This document shows positions 8,730 through 17,677 of a stretch of DNA of 51,063 bases, in pieces. Below the pieces are notes generated by a model, which worked only from the letters and a program-made list of their open reading frames with translations, searched no databases and was not told where the DNA came from. The DNA comes from Chitinophagaceae bacterium UBA4407. GTDB lineage: Bacteria > Bacteroidota > Bacteroidia > Chitinophagales > Chitinophagaceae. Every line of letters begins with the position of its first letter. Position 1 is the stretch's first letter. The stretch is taken from positions 1 to 51,063 of the forward strand of contig DGQT01000012.1 of the NCBI GenBank assembly GCA_002390845.1, read 5' to 3'. The translations under genes were made by a program, and so were the position numbers.

Positions 8730-9764
8730 TTATTTGTTTTCAGGAACATAGCTTTCTGTAATCTCACCTTCACTTACCCGCGGCAGCTTTAATGTTTTTT
8801 GCATAAAGTTTTCTATTGCACGCTGCACACTTAGCAGGTCTTTCGATTTTATGTAAGACCCCATTACATGGTCTCCCGCATTCGGTACTGCCTGTTTTAT
8901 TTTTGTTTGGGAGCCCAGTTGGGCAAACATATTCAGCATGGCAGGTACGCTTACAACACTATCCTGGTGTACTTCGTCTTTATAATAATACAGCATCAGC
9001 ACAGGCTGTTTTACTTTTTCGAATGTTTCTTTTGTCATGGTGGTTTCAAGCATTTCCTGCAACTGAACTGTTGATTGCAATGGATAATGCGAGTACCAGT
9101 ATTCTTTGAAAATGGGCCGCTGATCTTTTGAGTTTACATACGCATCGCCTGTAATTAGTTTGGCCAGTTGAAGGCCCCAGGGATTATTGAGCAGGTAGGC
9201 ATTGCTGTTATTGATCGCAATATTAGGGCTCATTAAAACCAGTGCAATAATATCGTTTGGAAAAGTTGCCGCAAGCTGTAACGCATTGGTACCACCTGTT
9301 GATGTACCCATTAAAATTACTTTGTTGCCCAATTGTTTGCCAATAGCAAGCGCCTGTTTTGCAGACTCCCAATATTCTTCAGCCGTAAGATTGATCATGG
9401 GATCAATGGTATCGATGCCATGCTCTGCAAGCCTTGATAAATATAAATTGCAGCCAAACTCTTTTGCAATATTGGTATGTATGGGTTTGCCTTCTTCCTG
9501 GCTGGCTGAATAACCATGCAGGTAAACAATGGCGTATTCTGTTTTCTGTTTTAAAGAATCATTCGCCCAAACAATTCTTGCCTGGTTATTTGGTTTTAGT
9601 TTGTGCTGAGCTTCATTACTGCTAACATAATTTTCAAGCGCGGCTGCATTTGAAAGGACGGCGGGCATTACCGTGGTATATACAGGAGTATCGGGTGAAG
9701 GGCCGAGGAGGTAAATAATACCAAGGATTATAACAACAATCAATAACCATTTTAAAAAGCGCAT
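8730..9764 (-). CDS. Alpha/beta hydrolase, membrane-anchored lipase/esterase
   Basis: This 344-residue protein has one N-terminal membrane segment (residues 4-21, LKWLLIVVIILGIIYLL) that serves as an anchor or uncleaved signal. The hydrolase fold shows the oxyanion region YLHGYSAS near 81-88, the nucleophile elbow GTSTG with S155, the acid D263 in YYKDEVH and the base H309 in NAGDHVMGS. The full triad predicts an active esterase or monoacylglycerol-lipase-like enzyme facing the periplasm. The downstream PD40 gene is on the other side of the promoter end, 39 bases away on the same strand (9804-10760 is upstream), so the two are probably co-transcribed. Confidence 0.88.
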   Translation of the reverse strand: MRFLKWLLIVVIILGIIYLLGPSPDTPVYTTVMPAVLSNAAALENYVSSNEAQHKLKPNNQARIVWANDSLKQKTEYAIVYLHGYSASQEEGKPIHTNIAKEFGCNLYLSRLAEHGIDTIDPMINLTAEEYWESAKQALAIGKQLGNKVILMGTSTGGTNALQLAATFPNDIIALVLMSPNIAINNSNAYLLNNPWGLQLAKLITGDAYVNSKDQRPIFKEYWYSHYPLQSTVQLQEMLETTMTKETFEKVKQPVLMLYYYKDEVHQDSVVSVPAMLNMFAQLGSQTKIKQAVPNAGDHVMGSYIKSKDLLSVQRAIENFMQKTLKLPRVSEGEITESYVPENK

Positions 9765-9803
9765 AAGAGGATTTTAAAATAAAGCTACAGGATTTTTGTG
9801 CTT

Positions 9804-10760
9804 TTATTTTAATACCTGGTTTAAGTCGATGCGATAAATATCACCAAGGGCATTGCCTGCGTTATTAATGTTGTTGATTACTTCTTTGTAACTGCGTGGT
9901 TTTAAGCGTTTATTTTCTTTTACTCTTTCGCTGGTAAAATAAAAATATTTTTTGTCGGGGGAAATATACGGACAGTAGTCAAGCCCGTTGGCTGAATTGA
10001 TAGCTGCCCCAAGATTCTTTGGTTGCTGCCATTCGCCGTTTTCTTTTCTGTAACTGATGTACAGATCGCCATGGCCCATGTCATCTTCCCGGCCATAACA
10101 AGTGTAGATCAAAAATTTTTCCTCAGGGTCTATATACGCATTAAACTCATATCCTTTTGAATTGATGGGTTCTCCTAAGTTTTCGGGTTTTTGATATTCG
10201 CCATTTATTAGCTTTGATTTAAAGATCTCATCTTTTACTGTGCTGTTATCGTAGTTGGCGGTAAAATACAGAGTACCGTCATTAGTAACAGATGGATAAT
10301 ATTCATCACCTTCTGTATTAATATTACTGCCCACCTGTTTTGGTATTGACCAGCCCGCTGAGGTTCTTTCCATGTACCAGATGTTAAAATCTTTATCTGG
10401 CCCCTCGCCTGTTAACGGTCTTGAGGAAACAAAAAATAATTTTTTGCCATCGGGAGAAAATGCAGGTTCAAGATCCGGGCTTACTCCAGAGAAGGGCGCC
10501 ACAGCTGCTTCAGACCATTTGCCGTTAATGAGTTTTCTTACAAGTATTACGCTGTATGCATTTCGCGGCGCAATAATGGTGTAGTAATACTCCTTACCAT
10601 CCGGCGAAATGGCCATATCACGCTCGTTTAATCCTGTTGAAAAAATACCAGGGCCGAATAATTCAGCTTCCTTCCTGGTTAAGTCTGATTGACTGAATGC
10701 AGCATTATAACAAATCGAAGAGAGTATAATCAGCATACACTTTTTTTTGAGCAGTTTCAT
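9804..10760 (-). CDS. PD40/WD40-like beta-propeller secreted protein
   Basis: This 318-residue exported protein has a signal peptide at about 1-24 (ends AAFSQ). It has repeated TolB-like blades with the PD40 signature: ISPDGKEYYYT, FSPDGKKLFFVSSRP, TNDGTLYFTA, DPEEKFLIYTCY and SPDKKYFYFTSER. Such propellers act as binding platforms or sensors; no catalytic motif is visible. It is the first gene of a likely pair with the alpha/beta hydrolase 39 bases downstream. The true function is unknown. Confidence 0.85.
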   Translation of the reverse strand: MKLLKKKCMLIILSSICYNAAFSQSDLTRKEAELFGPGIFSTGLNERDMAISPDGKEYYYTIIAPRNAYSVILVRKLINGKWSEAAVAPFSGVSPDLEPAFSPDGKKLFFVSSRPLTGEGPDKDFNIWYMERTSAGWSIPKQVGSNINTEGDEYYPSVTNDGTLYFTANYDNSTVKDEIFKSKLINGEYQKPENLGEPINSKGYEFNAYIDPEEKFLIYTCYGREDDMGHGDLYISYRKENGEWQQPKNLGAAINSANGLDYCPYISPDKKYFYFTSERVKENKRLKPRSYKEVINNINNAGNALGDIYRIDLNQVLK

Positions 10761-10924
10761 GTTTTAAGATTTGTTTTTGAGATGCCTTTTTTGTAAACCA
10801 GCACTTTAAATTACTTTGATTTTCTGCATGGGTAGCTGCTTTTTTATAAGTGGCATTTTTAAGCATATAAAAACACGGTCTCTAATTATAAATCAATCGC
10901 TTTACTTGTAAGAAGTTGTTTAAA

Positions 10925-11198
10925 AATATACGATTGATACCAGCAGCGGTTTTCATGGCAACTTCGTTGCGTCGCAATCCTTTCGTCTGCAGTAAAAATG
11001 GCATCGTTCGGTCTTCTGTGCAATGTTACAGGCAAAATTTATACAGCTTCTAAGTGCTTTGGTTTAAACCAATACGTTTAGATATTAAAGCAGATATGCA
11101 TAATAAGCCTGTCGCATTATGCCCCAATCTATTCTAAAGTACAAGTGAGTGACACAACAGGCGATGATAGTAGCAATACAGTTAAGACTAAAAAAAAT
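10925..11198. repeat. Palindromic spacer element, decayed L half with R class B
   Basis: The left core at 10966-10985 is a worn class A copy (GTTGCGTCGCAATCCTTTCG), preceded by TTTCATGGCAAC, which resembles the inner flank of class C copies. The right core at 11139-11158 is a perfect class B (GTACAAGTGAGTGACACAAC), followed by GATGATAGTAGCAATAC and GTTAAGACTAAAAAAAA. The 560-base gap 10761-11322 holds only this element and AT-rich DNA between divergent genes. Confidence 0.75.
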
Positions 11199-11322
11199 CT
11201 AATTGATAAGACTGCAGCAAAAAAGATAAAGTGTTTGTTAGTGCTGCGTTAACAAAGCCTGCTTTAAAAAAATTTTTTCTTTTTTTGCACGAAGTTTGTC
11301 CTGACACAAAAAAATAAAGAAA

Positions 11323-11760
11323 ATGAAGCGCAGGTTTTTACTATTGCTGTTTGTTTTGGTGGCGGCAATTGCACATGCACAGATACGGAAAATACCGGCA
11401 GAGGTTACCGATGCTTTTGCTGCCCGATACCCTCATGCAGAGAAAGTATCGTGGCGGGATAAGGTTAGTTATTTTGAGGCGCAGTTTATGTTGAATGGTT
11501 TTGAAATGAGCGCCGGTTTTAACAGCAAGGGCGACTGGCAACGTACCGAAAGGAAAATTAAATTCAGCGATTTACCCGATGATGTTGAAGATGGTTTTTT
11601 AAAAAGCAAATATGCCGATTGGGAAAAAGGATCGGTTGTTGAAATTGATGAAGATAGTGAACCTGTTATATACCGAATAGTGGTTAAGAAAAATATCCAG
11701 AAAAAATACTTGTTCTTTACAACTTCAGGAAAATTAAACAGGGAAGCACTTACCCTTTAA
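11323..11760 (+). CDS. Secreted PepSY-like (DUF2874) protein
   Basis: This 145-residue periplasmic protein has a signal peptide at 1-20 (ends AIAHAQ). The mature part has the PepSY-like pattern of two related halves: PAEVTDAFAARYPHAEKVSW followed by YFEAQFMLNGFEM, then LPDDVEDGFLKSKYADWEKG followed by YRIVVKK. This family, common in Bacteroidota and once called 'beta-lactamase-inhibitor-like', has no proven activity; binding to envelope proteins is assumed. It is followed by its own terminator at 11773, so it is a single-gene unit. Confidence 0.87.
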   Translation: MKRRFLLLLFVLVAAIAHAQIRKIPAEVTDAFAARYPHAEKVSWRDKVSYFEAQFMLNGFEMSAGFNSKGDWQRTERKIKFSDLPDDVEDGFLKSKYADWEKGSVVEIDEDSEPVIYRIVVKKNIQKKYLFFTTSGKLNREALTL

Positions 11761-11772
11761 ATTTATTTCATT

Positions 11773-11818
11773 AAAACCGGCTCATCTAAAATACAACGGG
11801 CCGGTTTTATTTTTTTAT
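11773..11818 (+). terminator. Intrinsic terminator
   Basis: AAAACCGGC (11773-11781) pairs with GCCGGTTTT (11800-11808), followed by ATTTTTTTAT. It begins 13 bases after the stop codon of the PepSY-like gene. Confidence 0.85.
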
Positions 11819-11850
11819 ATCTTCATCGACTGCATAAAATGAATTTAAGT

Positions 11851-13704
11851 ATGAAAAAATTAAACGTTTTAAGTTTGTTCCTGGTATTGGTTGTTACGGC
11901 CCACGCACAGCCTGACCGCCGGCAGCAGCGTATTAAATATGTAATAAACGTTGACATGAACGTTGCTGCCAATCAGTTTACAGGTACAGAAAAAATTGAT
12001 TACTGGAACAATTCTCCCGACACCTTAAACCGCATATTTTTTCACTTGTACTGGAATGCATTTCAGCCAGGCAGTATGATGGATGTTCGCAGCCAGGAGC
12101 TCGGCAAAACCGTTGTAGGCAGAGATAAACAAGGCAACGATGTCCGTGACTGGGATAGCCGGGTTACGGACCGGATCAGCAAACTACAGCCCAATGAAAT
12201 TGGATACCAAAAGGTAAAATATATTAAGATCAATGGCATTGCGCAAAAGCTTATTGAACATGAAACGATTCTTGAGGTTGATCTTGATAAAGCTCTGTTA
12301 CCGCACAGCAAAACCTCGCTGGATATAGCTTTTGAAGCGCAGGTACCTTTGCAGGTTCGAAGAAGTGGCAGGGACAATGAAGAAGGCATACGTTACAGTA
12401 TGAGCCAATGGTACCCAAAAATGGTAGAGTATGATTACCAGGGCTGGAATGCCAACCCATATATTGCCCGTGAATTTTATGGCGTTTGGGGCGACTACGA
12501 TGTAAACATTACCATCGATAAAACCTACATGCTTGCCGGCAGCGGCACTATTCAAAACCCAAATGAAGTGGGCTTTGGTTACCAGGCCGACAATGTGCGT
12601 ATAAAAGCGCCGGAAGGAAAAACAATAACATGGAAATTCAGTGCGCCAAACGTTCATGATTTTGTTTGGGCTGCCGACCCAACTTACACCATGCAGAAAA
12701 GACAAATACAAAATGGCCCGCTGATTTATGTAGTGTACAAACAGGTAGATTCAATGGAGAAAAAATGGAATGCGGTTGCAGACACAGCCGTATCGGCTTA
12801 CCCGTTTATTGCAAAAACATTCGGCGCTTATCCTTATAAAAATTATTCATTTATCCAGGGCGGCGATGGCGGTATGGAATATCCTAATGCAACGCTGTTA
12901 AAGAATGCAAGTATTGGTACGGCAATTCATGAATGGATGCACAGCTGGTACCAGGGCATGCTGGGCACCAATGAAAGCCTGTACCCGTGGATGGATGAAG
13001 GCTTTACTACCTATGCAGAATTAAGAACCAGTGCATGGCTAAAAAAAGATACCGGCTTTGCTTACACCAATGCGTATGCTTCTTATTTCAGGTTGGCGAA
13101 AAGCAAGATGGAAGAACCGATGAGTACGCACTCAGATCATTATAATACCAACTATGCATATTCCTCCGCAGCATACTCAAAGGGTGCCGTATTTATGGCG
13201 CAACTGGGTTATATCGTCGGTGATTCTGTACTGGATAAAATCCTGCTGGAGTATTACAACCAGTGGCGGTTTAAACATCCTAATATCAACGATTTTATAC
13301 GCATTGCCGAAAAAGTAAGCGGTATTGAACTGCAGTGGTACAAGGAATATTGGGTATATACCACCAAAACAATTGACTACGCCATTGGCGATATAACTAC
13401 CGAAAACGGCACCGCAAAAATTACATTGAACCGCGTTGGTTTAATGCCCATGCCGGTAGATGTACTCATTACTTATAAAGACGGTACAAAAGAAATGCAT
13501 TACATACCCATGAACTTAATGTACGGCGCAAAACCTGCCGAAGATGCAATACCACGCATTACACACAACGAATGGAAATGGGTAAACCACGGTTACACAC
13601 TCGAAATAAAAAGAAATGTTGGCGAAATTAAAGAAATAGAAATAGATCCCAGTAAAAGATTGGCCGACGTAAACAGGGTAAATAATAAAATTACGGTGCC
13701 CTGA
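11851..13704 (+). CDS. M1 family metallopeptidase, secreted
   Basis: This zinc aminopeptidase-like enzyme has 617 residues from the Met at 11851. The frame also has a Met at 11839, but starting at 11851 gives a clean signal peptide (MKKLNVLSLFLVLVV, ends AHAQ). Counting from 11851, the zinc motif HEWMH is at 360-364 and its third ligand E383 lies in WMDEGFTTYAE, giving HEXXH-x18-E. The substrate-anchoring GXMEN-like motif reads GGMEYPN just upstream. The N-terminal saddle domain of M1 enzymes is recognisable (FFHLYWNAFQPGS). It probably digests peptides in the periplasm or outside the cell. It is single, with a terminator at 13728. Confidence 0.93.
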   Translation: MKKLNVLSLFLVLVVTAHAQPDRRQQRIKYVINVDMNVAANQFTGTEKIDYWNNSPDTLNRIFFHLYWNAFQPGSMMDVRSQELGKTVVGRDKQGNDVRDWDSRVTDRISKLQPNEIGYQKVKYIKINGIAQKLIEHETILEVDLDKALLPHSKTSLDIAFEAQVPLQVRRSGRDNEEGIRYSMSQWYPKMVEYDYQGWNANPYIAREFYGVWGDYDVNITIDKTYMLAGSGTIQNPNEVGFGYQADNVRIKAPEGKTITWKFSAPNVHDFVWAADPTYTMQKRQIQNGPLIYVVYKQVDSMEKKWNAVADTAVSAYPFIAKTFGAYPYKNYSFIQGGDGGMEYPNATLLKNASIGTAIHEWMHSWYQGMLGTNESLYPWMDEGFTTYAELRTSAWLKKDTGFAYTNAYASYFRLAKSKMEEPMSTHSDHYNTNYAYSSAAYSKGAVFMAQLGYIVGDSVLDKILLEYYNQWRFKHPNINDFIRIAEKVSGIELQWYKEYWVYTTKTIDYAIGDITTENGTAKITLNRVGLMPMPVDVLITYKDGTKEMHYIPMNLMYGAKPAEDAIPRITHNEWKWVNHGYTLEIKRNVGEIKEIEIDPSKRLADVNRVNNKITVP

Positions 13705-13727
13705 TTAATTAAAATCTCAGTAATAAT

Positions 13728-13763
13728 AAAGCCTGGTATTTTGTACCGGGCTTTTGTTTTTCT
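13728..13763 (+). terminator. Intrinsic terminator of the M1 peptidase gene
   Basis: AAAGCCTGGTA (13728-13738) pairs with TACCGGGCTTT (13744-13754, one G:T pair), followed by TGTTTTT. It lies 24 bases after the stop. Confidence 0.85.
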
Positions 13764-13906
13764 ATGAGGCTTCCGTTGCGTCGCACACTTGTACGTTCAG
13801 TACATCGGTCGACAGTCGACGGTCAACTGTCGACCGAAGATTTAGCAGTACAAGTGTGCGACGCAACGGAACGATCCACAAAGAACTGATGCTCGGCTCA
13901 AAAAAA
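13758..13906. repeat. Palindromic spacer element, compact complete copy (class A/A)
   Basis: This is the tightest copy. The arm TCTATGAGGCTTCC leads to the L core at 13775-13794 and the R core at 13848-13867, which are perfect reverse complements over 20 bases. The centre carries a further hairpin: CGGTCGACAGT (13806-13816) pairs with ACTGTCGACCG (13826-13836). The right outer end is TGCTCGGCTCAAAAAAA (13890-13906). Transcribed or single-stranded, the whole would form a long cruciform. Confidence 0.92.
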
Positions 13907-13999
13907 TGTATTAGAAATCTTCGTTAAGAAATATACAAGAGCAAACTGTTTTATTTTATCTGGCGAACACTTCTCTAACTTTACCGTTATTACAGAACA

Positions 14000-14935
14000 A
14001 TGCAGGACATCATTAAAGTAACGGCGCTAAGTAAACAATTCAGGAATATAACCGCGGTTGACAATCTTTCGTTCACGGTAAAAGAAGGAGATGTTTACGG
14101 TTTTCTTGGCCAGAACGGTGCAGGTAAATCTACTACCATCCGCATGCTGCTTACACTGATTACTCCAACGCATGGCACCATTGAATTGTTTGGTTTAAAC
14201 CTCCGCACACACAGGCTTGAAATTTTAAAAAAGGTTGGCGCTATTATTGAAAAGCCCGACATGTATAAGTACCTTTCTGCATACGAAAACCTGAAATTGT
14301 TTGCAAAACTAAGCGACGTAAAATGCACAGATAAACTGCTGATGCAGCAATTGGAAGTGGTGGGGCTTGCCGGGCGGGAGCATGACAAAGTAAAAACTTT
14401 TTCGCAGGGCATGAAGCAAAGGCTGGGTATTGCCATTTCACTGATACACGATCCCAAACTGATTATTCTCGATGAACCAACGAATGGACTGGATCCGCAA
14501 GGCATTGCCGATGTTCGCAACCTTATTTTGCACCTGAGCCGTGAAATGGGCAAAACGGTATTTGTTTCATCGCATTTACTGAACGAAATTGAACAGGTTG
14601 CTACAAGGGTATTGATTATAGACAAAGGAAAAAAGGTTGTAGAAGGTACAGCGGCAGAATTATTTGACCCTTCACAAACTGTTGCAGAGCTGGATACACT
14701 CGATAATAAACAATGCCTGCAAAATTTACAGCAAAGTCAGTGGCAGCAATGCTTACAGCCGCAGCGTAGCCACACTTTATTACTTAAACTGCACCGCGAC
14801 CAGTTGCCCGAATTACATAAATGGCTTGCGCAGCAGGATGTGGGTATTATTTCTTTACAACCCAGGCATACATTGGAAGATTTCTTTTTACAGGTAACAT
14901 CAGGAAAACAATATGTGGAAGCTTTTACAGATTGA
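14000..14935 (+). CDS. ABC transporter ATP-binding protein
   Basis: This 311-residue cytoplasmic ATPase powers the ABC-2 type exporter encoded next. It has Walker A GQNGAGKST 37-45, signature SQGMKQR 135-141, Walker B LIILDEP 154-160 and the switch histidine in FVSSHLLNE. The C-terminal 80 or so residues form the extra domain usual for CcmA/NatA-like exporters. It overlaps the permease gene by 23 bases, so the two are translationally coupled. A weak promoter-like TAACTTTA lies about 25 bases upstream (13977-13984). The substrate is unknown; the LolA-like third gene hints at an envelope or lipid role. Confidence 0.93.
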   Translation: MQDIIKVTALSKQFRNITAVDNLSFTVKEGDVYGFLGQNGAGKSTTIRMLLTLITPTHGTIELFGLNLRTHRLEILKKVGAIIEKPDMYKYLSAYENLKLFAKLSDVKCTDKLLMQQLEVVGLAGREHDKVKTFSQGMKQRLGIAISLIHDPKLIILDEPTNGLDPQGIADVRNLILHLSREMGKTVFVSSHLLNEIEQVATRVLIIDKGKKVVEGTAAELFDPSQTVAELDTLDNKQCLQNLQQSQWQQCLQPQRSHTLLLKLHRDQLPELHKWLAQQDVGIISLQPRHTLEDFFLQVTSGKQYVEAFTD

Positions 14936-15788
14936 ACTATATAAGATATTTCGCAGGCCCCGAACTTATATTTCATTTGCGGCCATTACTGCTTTAATAG
15001 GCGTTATTCAGCTTGGTCTTAAAATGGACGGCGATGCGTATGTGGATTTTTTAATGAGCAGCCTGAAAGACAATTTTGAATTCGACGGTAAAATATTAAA
15101 TGCTTACCTGGTTTGTTACATCATACTACAGCTTTTGCTGATACATGTTCCATTGCTGATCTCATTAATCGCTGCCGATATGATCTCCGGCGAAGCCAAT
15201 ATGGGCACACTGCGTTTACTGCTTACAAAGCCAGTAAGTAAAACGGAATTTATACTGGCTAAATTTTTTGCTTCAGCAGTTTATACGTTGATGCTGCTGG
15301 TATGGATCGCAGTGTTTGCGCTGGCCTTAAGTATCTGGCTCTTCGGCACTGATGATCTTATCATCCAGAAGACTTCTTACGTTGTACAGATAGGGGAGAA
15401 CGATGTGTTCTGGCGGTACATCGGCGCGTTTGGTTTTGCATTTCTTTCTATGCTTACTGTAACGGCGCTGGGTTTCTTTTTATCGCTGTTTGCTGAAAAT
15501 TCAATAGGGCCAATTGTAACAACAATGAGCATCATTATTTTCTTTACCATCCTCAGTACAATGACGATTCCGTTGTTTCAAAAAATTCAGCCATATCTTT
15601 TTACAACGCACATGGTAAACTGGAAAGAATTTTTTGATGAGAAAGTGGACAGTCAGAATGTGGTAATTCCAGGAAGTATTCAAAGCCCTGAAAAACTGCT
15701 CAACTCTGCACTGGTACTGGTATTGCATATTGTTGGCCTGGTTACTGCTTCTGTTTTTATTTTTAAAAGAAAAGATGTGCTGAGTTAA
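14913..15788 (+). CDS. ABC-2 type transporter permease
   Basis: This 291-residue integral membrane protein has about six helices, among them YISFAAITALIGVIQLGL, YIILQLLLIHVPLLISLIAA, YTLMLLVWIAVFALALSIWL and AFGFAFLSMLTVTALGFFL. It contains the family's SGEANMGTLRLLLTKPVSK stretch after the second helix. It starts inside the ATPase gene (23-base overlap). It forms the membrane channel of the exporter with that ATPase. Confidence 0.92.
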   Translation: MWKLLQIELYKIFRRPRTYISFAAITALIGVIQLGLKMDGDAYVDFLMSSLKDNFEFDGKILNAYLVCYIILQLLLIHVPLLISLIAADMISGEANMGTLRLLLTKPVSKTEFILAKFFASAVYTLMLLVWIAVFALALSIWLFGTDDLIIQKTSYVVQIGENDVFWRYIGAFGFAFLSMLTVTALGFFLSLFAENSIGPIVTTMSIIIFFTILSTMTIPLFQKIQPYLFTTHMVNWKEFFDEKVDSQNVVIPGSIQSPEKLLNSALVLVLHIVGLVTASVFIFKRKDVLS

Positions 15789-15805
15789 CCGCACATATAA
15801 ACATT

Positions 15806-16498
15806 ATGAAAAACTTTTTAATTGCATTGTTCTCATTTCTTGGTTTACAGTCTGCAGTTTTTTCGCAGGACATGACTGCACTCATCAACAAGGTAAGCGC
15901 CAAACTTAACCAGGTAAACGATTATACAGCAGAAGGCAGTTTAAAAACAGATGTAAGTTTTATAAAAGCGCCGTCAGGTAAAGTAAAAGTTTATTTTAAA
16001 AAGCCCGATAAATTCAAATTAAAGAAAGACGGCGGCATTTCTATTTTGCCAAAAGGTGGGGTTAGCATTAATATGAATTCGATGATAATGACCAACAATT
16101 ATGTGGCCCTTGCTGCCGGTGAATCAACCATTGATGGCGTTAAAACAAAAATTGTAAAACTGCTGCCTACAGACGAGAACAGTGAAATTGTTTTATCAAC
16201 TTTGTACATTGATGAAGCCAATCTTCTTGTGCGCAAAGCCGTTACCACAACCAAAGAAAACGGCACTTACGAAATGGGGCTTACCTACGGCAAATACAGC
16301 AACTATGGTCTTCCCGATAAAGTAGTGTTTAGTTTTAATACCAAAGATTATAAACTGCCCAAAGGCATTACGCTGGAGTTTGATGAAGGCGAAAAATCAT
16401 CCGATCTCGATAAACTAAAAAACAAAAAAGGCAAGGTAGAGATCACCTACACGTCTTACACGATTAATAAAGGTGTGGATGATAGTGTATTTAAATAA
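15806..16498 (+). CDS. LolA-like outer-membrane lipoprotein-sorting family protein
   Basis: This 230-residue exported protein has a signal peptide at 1-20 (ends AVFSQ). The mature part resembles the LolA/LolB/RseB-type half-barrel: it starts with LNQVNDYTAEGSLKTDVSF, then KVKVYFKKPDKFKLKK, and alternates strands to the end. It is probably a periplasmic carrier or sensor of a lipid or lipoprotein. It lies 17 bases downstream of the ABC permease, so it belongs to the same operon and may accept or regulate what that exporter moves. The bona fide LolA is usually elsewhere, so I do not give a gene symbol. Confidence 0.78.
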   Translation: MKNFLIALFSFLGLQSAVFSQDMTALINKVSAKLNQVNDYTAEGSLKTDVSFIKAPSGKVKVYFKKPDKFKLKKDGGISILPKGGVSINMNSMIMTNNYVALAAGESTIDGVKTKIVKLLPTDENSEIVLSTLYIDEANLLVRKAVTTTKENGTYEMGLTYGKYSNYGLPDKVVFSFNTKDYKLPKGITLEFDEGEKSSDLDKLKNKKGKVEITYTSYTINKGVDDSVFK

Positions 16499-16507
16499 GT
16501 GATTAAA

Positions 16508-16575
16508 TATTTTTTGAGCCATGCTACAGTATTTTATAGCATCGCCTCTTGCGTCGCACTATTGACCATTCAGAT
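16508..16575. repeat. Palindromic spacer element, L half (class A, CTTGCG variant)
   Basis: The outer end is TTTTTGAGCC (16511-16520). The core is at 16548-16567 and begins CTTGCGTCGCAC, where most copies have GTTGCG. It lies between convergent genes (LolA-like and recO). The mirror half with the same rare C/G change lies on the other side of recO at 17539. Confidence 0.82.
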
Positions 16576-16623
16576 ACGCTATTCAGCAAAAAGTGCAGCC
16601 TGCTAATTATTAACCGCACAACA

Positions 16624-17361
16624 TCAGCTCAATATTTCCTGTAGCACACTTAAACTTCTTAGCGTTCCAAAACCTTCAATGTGTAATGACAAATACCTGC
16701 CATAAGTCTCAATCAATTCCCTGCGCAGGTTGCGGCTCATGTGAAAATTTTCGAGCTCGTTATAAAATTGTATGCCATTAATTTTCGAAGTAGTTTCAGC
16801 AAGCTCGCCGGTTACATAATATACATGCAAAGGAATTTCGTTAACAAAACCGCCAGCCTGCAAATCCAGTACCGGCGTGGCTTTGCTGAACTGGCCCTGT
16901 ACCTGGAAACCAAGTTCGCCGGTTAAGTGCAGCGTGAAATACAAAGGCAGATTTGCAGTAAGTGTGTCGTTGCCTTTATCCAATTGCATTAAAGTATCTT
17001 CAATTAAATAAAACAATTCAGGGTTTGCTTCCGGTTGTTTAAGGCTATGCTGCAGCAATTCAATTATATAAGTTGCAGCGGCATTTTTTATTACATTAAA
17101 AAAAACCTGTTCATACAAATAACTCCACTGGAATTCTTTTATAAACTGCAGGTTCTTTAATTCATTATGGTACACTTCCATCTGAAGCATTGCGCCGGGC
17201 TGAAAATAATTTGCTTTACCGGAAGAAGTTTTTGACGATTGCCTTACACCTTTTACAATGTATGATTGTACGCCAAAAAGTTCTGTATAAACCGTAGAGA
17301 TAACACTGGTTTCACCATATTTTACGGTGCGTAGTACAATACCCTTTGTTTTGTGTGTCAT
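16624..17361 (-). CDS. recO: DNA repair protein RecO
   Basis: This 245-residue recombination mediator loads RecA on SSB-coated DNA together with RecR (RecFOR pathway). The N-terminal OB fold is recognisable from MTHKTKGIVLRTVKYGETS, as is the FGVQSYIVKGVR segment. The helical C-terminal part ends LSVLQEILS. The frame stays open 37 codons further (to 17472), but that extension is Cys-rich, unlike any RecO; 17361 matches the family start and length. It is single and bracketed by matched palindromic half-sites at 16548 and 17539. Confidence 0.93.
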   Translation of the reverse strand: MTHKTKGIVLRTVKYGETSVISTVYTELFGVQSYIVKGVRQSSKTSSGKANYFQPGAMLQMEVYHNELKNLQFIKEFQWSYLYEQVFFNVIKNAAATYIIELLQHSLKQPEANPELFYLIEDTLMQLDKGNDTLTANLPLYFTLHLTGELGFQVQGQFSKATPVLDLQAGGFVNEIPLHVYYVTGELAETTSKINGIQFYNELENFHMSRNLRRELIETYGRYLSLHIEGFGTLRSLSVLQEILS

Positions 17362-17469
17362 ACAATAATTGCGAAGGTAACAGATGTGGCCGTTACAAAA
17401 TATGCAACAACTGCGGTACAAAGGCACATGAAGGAGATTGAACCAGCAAGATTCAAAGTAAGGATTTAG

Positions 17470-17513
17470 CACAAAGTCTTAGTGCATCTTTGTGTCGTGG
17501 TGACTTTGTGGTT
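17470..17513. repeat. CACAAAGTC-type spacer hairpin
   Basis: CACAAAGTC (17470-17478) pairs with GACTTTGTG (17502-17510), with CTTTGTGTCG in between. It belongs to the loose family of CACAAAG/CGCAAAG spacer repeats; 41643-41700 holds a related one. Confidence 0.55.
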
Positions 17514-17528
17514 CCCGATCCCAATAAA

Positions 17529-17592
17529 ATTACCTTCAGTCGAAGAGTGCGACGCAAGAAAAGCCTCATTCTTATTCTTTAGCCGGGCAAAT
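17529..17592. repeat. Palindromic spacer element, R half (class A, CGCAAG variant)
   Basis: The core is at 17539-17558 and ends GAGTGCGACGCAAG, followed by the arm AAAAGCCTCATTC and the outer end TTAGCCGGGC (17579-17588). With 16548 it encloses recO. The gap 17362-17677 also contains the CACAAAGTC hairpin and otherwise nothing I can support. Confidence 0.82.
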
Positions 17593-17677
17593 AAAAATCA
17601 TCCTTGCATTAAATATTTATTACACACGCATGTTATGTGCAAAGCATTGTAATTTTAATGATTCTAAATATTGGGTT

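Noticed and set aside
14095..14625. 176-codon minus-strand frame
   Set aside because: Lies entirely opposite the ABC ATPase motifs; shadow frame.
14000..16498. Lol lipoprotein-export operon (LolCDE-LolA)
   Set aside because: The permease is of ABC-2 type rather than FtsX/LolCE type, so only the third gene resembles LolA.
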